Source: Streptomyces achromogenes (GTDB lineage: Bacteria; Actinomycetota; Actinomycetes; Streptomycetales; Streptomycetaceae). Taken from it: DNA of 64,000 nt. The notes beneath the pieces are model-generated. The model did no database searches. It saw nothing but the letters and a program-made list of their open reading frames with translations, and was not told the DNA's origin. The stretch is taken from positions 310,001-374,000 of the forward strand of contig NZ_JAUSYH010000001.1 in the NCBI RefSeq assembly GCF_030816715.1. Direction: 5' to 3'. This document shows positions 60,511-64,000 of this stretch, in pieces (the stretch's first letter is position 1; every line of letters starts with the position of its first letter). A program made the translations under genes and the position numbers.

Positions 60511-60521
60511 CGAATGTTTCG
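60511..60521 (-). promoter_or_regulatory. Xylan operator-like site
   Basis: Minus-strand CGAAACATTCG, identical to the site at 60380 in the opposite orientation, nearer to the divergent proline iminopeptidase gene. Confidence 0.45.
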
Positions 60522-60613
60522 AAAAGCTTCCGTTCCGTGTGTCGATGCCACCGACTGGTGGATCATGATGATTTCCCGACTCCACGGATCTGGACTGCCG
60601 AGGTGCACCCCAC

Positions 60614-61573
60614 ATGGCCGAGCTGTACCCACCGATCGAGCCCTACGAGCACGGCACTCTCGATGTCGGCGACGGCAACCGCCTGTACTGGGAAGCCTGC
60701 GGGAACCCCGCAGGCAAGCCCGCCCTCGTCCTGCACGGTGGGCCGGGCTCCGGCGCAGGAGCTTTCTGGCGCAGGCTGTTCGACCCCGCGGCCTATCGGA
60801 TCGTCCTCTTCGATCAGCGCGGATGCGGGCGCAGCACCCCCGACGCCGCTGATCCCCAGACCTCGCTCGCCGCGAACACCACACCACACCTGATCGCCGA
60901 CATCGAACTGCTGCGGCAGCGCCTCGGCGTTGAGAGGTGGCTGATCGTGGGCGGCTCCTGGGGGGTGACCCTCGCGCTGGCCTACGCGGAGCAACAGCCC
61001 TCACGAGTATCGGAGTTGGTGCTCTTCAGCGTCACCCACACCACCCGGAGCGAGGTGGAGTGGATCACGCGGCACATGGGGCGGGTCTTCCCCGAAGAAT
61101 GGGCACGCTTCCGCGACGCCGTCCCGGAGCGGGAGCGCGACGGCAACCTCGCGGAGGCGTACGCCCGGATGCTCGCCGACTCCGATCCGTCCGTACGGGA
61201 GCGGGCAGCCCGGGAGTGGTGCCGCTGGGAGGACGTGCACGTGTCCACGCGCCCGGGGTCAAAGCCCGACGCCCGCTACGAAGACCCGCACTTCCGGCTG
61301 CGCTTCGCCCGCCTCGTCACGCACTACTGGCGGCACGCCGGCTTCCTGGAGGACGGGGTGCTGCTGCGCGACGCCGGAAAGCTCGCCGGTATCCCCGGCG
61401 TGCTGGTCCACGGACGCCTGGACATCAGCAGTCCCCCGGACGTCCCGTGGCGGCTGGCCCAGGTGTGGCCGGACGCGGAGCTCGTGCTGATCGGCGAGGA
61501 GGGACACGGACTGTCCGGAGGAGGCACTATGGAGGCCGTCCTGACGGCCACAGACCGCTTCCGGCCTGTCTGA
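60614..61573 (+). CDS. pip: Proline iminopeptidase (S33)
   Basis: A 319-residue cytosolic alpha/beta hydrolase that removes N-terminal proline. It opens with [20 protein letters not shown], typical of the family. The oxyanion loop is [10 protein letters not shown], the nucleophile is in [12 protein letters not shown] (about residue 117), and [10 protein letters not shown] is diagnostic. The Asp lies in [11 protein letters not shown] and the His in GEEGHGLSG. It is divergent from the xylanase gene. Length and motifs are complete. Confidence 0.93.
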   Translation: MAELYPPIEPYEHGTLDVGDGNRLYWEACGNPAGKPALVLHGGPGSGAGAFWRRLFDPAAYRIVLFDQRGCGRSTPDAADPQTSLAANTTPHLIADIELLRQRLGVERWLIVGGSWGVTLALAYAEQQPSRVSELVLFSVTHTTRSEVEWITRHMGRVFPEEWARFRDAVPERERDGNLAEAYARMLADSDPSVRERAAREWCRWEDVHVSTRPGSKPDARYEDPHFRLRFARLVTHYWRHAGFLEDGVLLRDAGKLAGIPGVLVHGRLDISSPPDVPWRLAQVWPDAELVLIGEEGHGLSGGGTMEAVLTATDRFRPV

Positions 61574-61715
61574 GTCCCGTCGTTCGAGACCGCCGAGGCA
61601 TGACGCTCCGGGCTGCGGGTGCCGGAACAGGACCACGATCGGACCTGCGTACGTCTCGCCGGCGCCACGGGGCGCAGACCGTAACGGCGTCACCCCTCCC
61701 CCGGCCGCCCGGTAC

Positions 61716-61749
61716 AGGGTTGTCCTGCCCCCCGTGGCGGGGCAACCCT
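61716..61749. terminator. Bidirectional terminator
   Basis: AGGGTTG pairs with CAACCCT and the inner CCCC with GGGG, with a small bulge. It lies between the convergent pip gene and the secreted protein gene at 61788. Confidence 0.55.
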
Positions 61750-61787
61750 GAAGCCGGACGAGCGGCCGAGGAAACCGGCTGTGCGGG

Positions 61788-62156
61788 TCAGAGCCTGACG
61801 GCGGCGGAGCAGTTCCCGATTCCCGTCCGGCAGATCCGGACGGACCACAGCGAGCGGGCTCCCGTCACGTACTGGTCGGCGGAGGAACAGACCATGTCGC
61901 CGTACCACCGCCAACCGGTGTCGTCCGTGTCCTTCACCTGAAAACGGGCACAGTGGCCGTCGGTGAGCGGGTCATGGGCGTGGAGCGACCAGTCGCCGTT
62001 CCCCACATAGGTGGCCGTACCCGCGGCGCCTGTCGTACTCATGTTGTAGGTCAACGCCTGGGCGGGACCGGCCGAGAAGCCGACCAGGGCGGCGGCTGCC
62101 GACACGGCGACGACGGCCAGCCGTTTGGGCATCGATGCCTGCGTTCTGAATTTCAT
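61788..62156 (-). CDS. Small secreted protein of unknown function
   Basis: A 122-residue exported protein: signal RLAVVAVSAAAALVGF, cleavage after about residue 34. The mature part is Trp- and Cys-containing (GHCARFQVKD, MVCSSADQ, RICRTGIGNC). Four Cys suggest two disulfides. AAGGAG six bases before ATG 62156. It is followed on the same strand by the gene at 62199, whose product has a similar layout, so they may be related or co-transcribed. Confidence 0.72.
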   Translation of the reverse strand: MKFRTQASMPKRLAVVAVSAAAALVGFSAGPAQALTYNMSTTGAAGTATYVGNGDWSLHAHDPLTDGHCARFQVKDTDDTGWRWYGDMVCSSADQYVTGARSLWSVRICRTGIGNCSAAVRL

Positions 62157-62198
62157 GTGTGTCTCCTTCCGCTTACGGCGGGGTGAGTGTGCGCCAGG

Positions 62199-62687
62199 TC
62201 AGGGGCAGGACGCCGTTCCCTGGTCGAGAACGTGCGCGTCGGCGTTGTCCCCGACCTTCACCCACAGCGCTGACGTGCCCCGTCGGTCGTAGGTGCGGGT
62301 GAAGTCGGACTGCCCGGTGCGGACGAACTTGACCTTGTAGCACCAGCCGGCGTCCACGCGGAAGGCGTCCCAGTCCTGGTTGTACGGCGTGTGGCCGCCC
62401 CGGGCCGTGAGGTTCTGGGACTTCTGACTCGCCCCGTCGGAGGCGCACCTCGGTTCGGTGGCGGTCGAGTCGCCCGTACTGTCGCCGCCCCGGCACCAGT
62501 TGAAGTAGGCGGTGACCCCGTAGGCGCTGTCGTTCACGGTCGTCGAGCACAAGCCGAGCGTGCAGCCCGTGCCCGCCTGGGCGTTCGGCGCCACGCCCAC
62601 GACGGCGGCGGCGCCCAGCGCGGCGACGACGATGACCGAGCGGACCCGCCCGGTGCCGAACCGCTTGGCAGGCCCTCGCATGTGCAT
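62199..62687 (-). CDS. Small secreted protein of unknown function
   Basis: About 162 residues. A signal (VRSVIVVAALGAAAVVGVAP) precedes a mature domain that starts GTGCTLGLC and has further Cys in WCRGG, RCASDG, WCYKV and the last CP. Six Cys suggest several disulfides. AAGGAGG is placed for either GTG 62693 or ATG 62687; the frame extends to 62792. No family is recognised. It lies 42 bp upstream of the gene ending at 62156 on the same strand. Confidence 0.68.
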   Translation of the reverse strand: MHMRGPAKRFGTGRVRSVIVVAALGAAAVVGVAPNAQAGTGCTLGLCSTTVNDSAYGVTAYFNWCRGGDSTGDSTATEPRCASDGASQKSQNLTARGGHTPYNQDWDAFRVDAGWCYKVKFVRTGQSDFTRTYDRRGTSALWVKVGDNADAHVLDQGTASCP

Positions 62688-63179
62688 GTCCACGCACCCT
62701 CCTTGTCCGGCGGCACCACCCGAGGCGCGACCGTCCCCTGTGTTTCGTGACGTCAACGCTGAAGCACCGACCTTGCGAAAACCTTGCGGCACTCGGCCGA
62801 CCGCCGTGTCGGGACCGCGTCGGTGTCACCGTGCAGACGACCGCATGCCCGCGCCGGCGCATCATGGGTTCGGACGATCGCACCCGCACCGTGCGGGAGG
62901 AGTCTCATCGTCTCGTACGGGAGCACGTGTGTCCTCGCATTCCCCCGCACCGACCCGCCGCAAGAACGTCGCACGGCGCGCGCCGCGGCCTTCGGTACGG
63001 TGATCGCGCTGGGCGCCGGTAAGTTGTCCTGCCAGGCCGTCACTTCGGACGGCCCGGGGTTCCGATAACTGCGTACCCACCCCTTGACCTCCGAGGCATC
63101 GACCGGGTCCGGGACCTGTATGAAGACCTCATTGACCTCTGTACCTCCCGCCCGGTCCTGGCGCCAGCGTCACCCCATG
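62688..63179. other. Non-coding region
   Basis: About 490 bp with low-complexity frames and no recognised domain. It holds the promoter of the secreted-protein pair on the minus strand. A LamG fragment begins on its right side. Confidence 0.35.
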
Positions 63180-63344
63180 GGCCGCCACCGGAAACCCCTG
63201 GTCCTCGGGCGGGGGCTGTACAACGGCAGCCAGGACGACTGGACGAACGGTTCCGTGAGCGGCGTCCAGGCGTACGACTATGCTCTGACGACCAATCAGG
63301 TCACCGCGCTGTATCAGAGCATCCCCTGGAGTCCACCGGCCTGA
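63180..63344 (+). pseudogene. LamG/concanavalin-like lectin domain C-terminal fragment
   Basis: In frame to the stop at 63342-63344, PLVLGRGLYNGSQDDWTNGS and VSGVQAYDYALTTNQVTALY is the closing part of a LamG-like jelly roll. These domains usually end large secreted enzymes; everything before it is missing. The ORF reaches 63084, but its N-terminal part is low-complexity, so it is treated as a remnant. Confidence 0.5.
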
Positions 63345-63529
63345 CGGACTCACAGCCTCTCAGGGCGATCCACGCATGCGGGCCGCCCCGGGACCGCCGC
63401 TCTCACCGCACGCTGATCGGCGGCCCCCGCCCCGGCACCCGCGCAGATGCGCCGGAGTTCGTTCGGGCCGGCCCACCCCTGCGGCGTTTCGCTCATCCGC
63501 GGTCCGACCCGCCGTTCTAGGCTCGGACC

Positions 63530-64000
63530 GTGGGGCAACCTGAGCAGCGCGCCGAAGGCGCGGGACCGTTCACCACCCGGCTCACCTGGCACCTTGCCGA
63601 CGGCGGCACCGCCGTGTGGGAGTCCCGGCTCGCGCGCCGGCGTGGGGTGCTCGCCGTTCGGCCCCCGCATGGCGCGGTCACTCATCACGTCCGCGCTGAC
63701 GCCGTCTCCCGCACGCGCCTGCGCCGGCTCAACGTCATCGCCGCGATCGCGTTCGTCATCGGCGGCGCCCTCTTCACGGCCGGCGCGGCCGTCGCGCAAT
63801 TCGGCGCCGCCGACGCCACCGAGTGCGCCTCGATCTACTTCGCGGGCGGCCTCTTCTTCACCATCGGCGGGTACGCCTCGCTGCTCCAGGTGATCAACGC
63901 ACCCCGCCACGTCCCCGGCGGTGAGGGACACTTGGTGACCGGCCCCTGGCGGTGGTGGAGCTATGAGCCCGCGCGGGTTGACTGGCTGAGCACCTTCGTC
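63530..64000 (+). CDS. Conserved membrane protein, 3' end outside window
   Basis: The GTG-start frame is open to the last base (157 codons) and contains no ATG. The translation begins VGQPEQRAEGAGPFTTRLTW and has two membrane helices, VIAAIAFVIGGALFTAGAAV and SIYFAGGLFFTIGGYASLLQ. It then ends in the window with TGPWRWWSYEPARVDWLSTF. The tail resembles a YrhK-like or related conserved membrane family. Coding pattern and hydrophobicity are convincing although the gene is incomplete. Confidence 0.7.
   Translation, partial: MGQPEQRAEGAGPFTTRLTWHLADGGTAVWESRLARRRGVLAVRPPHGAVTHHVRADAVSRTRLRRLNVIAAIAFVIGGALFTAGAAVAQFGAADATECASIYFAGGLFFTIGGYASLLQVINAPRHVPGGEGHLVTGPWRWWSYEPARVDWLSTFV

Larger units (their letters stand above)
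60251..60613. other. Divergent promoter region of xlnB and pip
   Basis: About 360 bp without a gene. It contains three CGAAAC-type sites at 60329-60339, 60380-60390 and 60511-60521, and a fairly AT-rich stretch around 60340-60395. Confidence 0.6.

Noticed and set aside
59199..61004. Upstream extension of the axeA frame to 927 codons
   Set aside because: It runs through the xylanase gene in another frame and has no signal or domain; axeA starts at 59198 with its own signal peptide.
1..64000. tRNA, rRNA, CRISPR or prophage structural genes
   Set aside because: None was recognised on either strand by eye; small RNAs cannot be excluded without a covariance search.

Overview
The window looks like the chromosome of a Streptomyces species, probably an accessory or arm-proximal stretch. 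The DNA is very GC-rich, codons end mostly in G or C, GTG starts are common and AGGAGG-type ribosome binding sites are frequent. The gene content fits as well: a 2-methylisoborneol/encapsulin operon, secreted glycoside hydrolases with Tat or Sec signals, snapalysin, a class F sortase, DUF5302, HxlR and LysR regulators. No rRNA, tRNA, CRISPR array or replication origin was seen.

Layout. 0-9.5 kb: two VOC-fold proteins, a membrane Ser/Thr kinase operon, a 2H phosphoesterase, a tandem GNAT, an L,D-transpeptidase and a divergent HxlR/thioesterase pair. 9.5-10.05 kb is a small graveyard of broken genes. 10.4-14.3 kb is the 2-MIB operon: a family 2B encapsulin shell with a cyclic-nucleotide-binding domain, 2-methylisoborneol synthase and geranyl diphosphate C-methyltransferase, closed by a strong terminator hairpin. 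Two SAM methyltransferases follow. 16.4-19.4 kb is an IS5-type element whose transposase is split by a group II intron lying antisense to it. 19.5-23 kb holds a lipoprotein, a sortase F pair and a PIG-L deacetylase. 23.3-26.8 kb is a coupled membrane-lipid operon with a PAP2-diacylglycerol kinase fusion, a YihY/BrkB protein and a second PAP2.

27-40.6 kb is a secreted carbohydrate and protein turnover region: GH29 fucosidase, GH43 galactanase-like enzyme, a solitary sugar-binding lipoprotein, a serine hydrolase, GH30 glucuronoxylanase and a lipoprotein subtilase. 58-60.6 kb adds an xlnB-axeA pair (GH11 xylanase and CE4 acetylxylan esterase with near-duplicate CBM2 domains). A CGAAAC-N-TTCG type site stands upstream of both the GH30 gene and xlnB, which suggests one xylan-responsive regulon over 22 kb.

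The most interesting system is at 43.4-49.7 kb: an MFS exporter, an S9 peptidase, a 40-residue precursor peptide, a B12-binding radical SAM RiPP maturase with a CX7CX2C cluster motif, and a DUF5825 protein. The genes all point the same way, and two overlap. This looks like a ribosomal-peptide cluster whose product is probably C-methylated or otherwise radically modified in an Ile/Thr-alternating, cysteine-free core. Downstream lie a LiaF-like protein, snapalysin and a MacB-type ABC operon.

54.5-57.3 kb is transposon wreckage. A LysR-RidA divergent pair sits between inverted ends that match each other, next to a frameshifted IS5-type transposase, possibly an insertion sequence carrying passenger genes. 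57.5-64 kb has small secreted proteins, the xylanase pair, proline iminopeptidase, a LamG fragment and a membrane protein cut by the window edge.

Functions were assigned by recognising families and motifs by eye; no database search was run.
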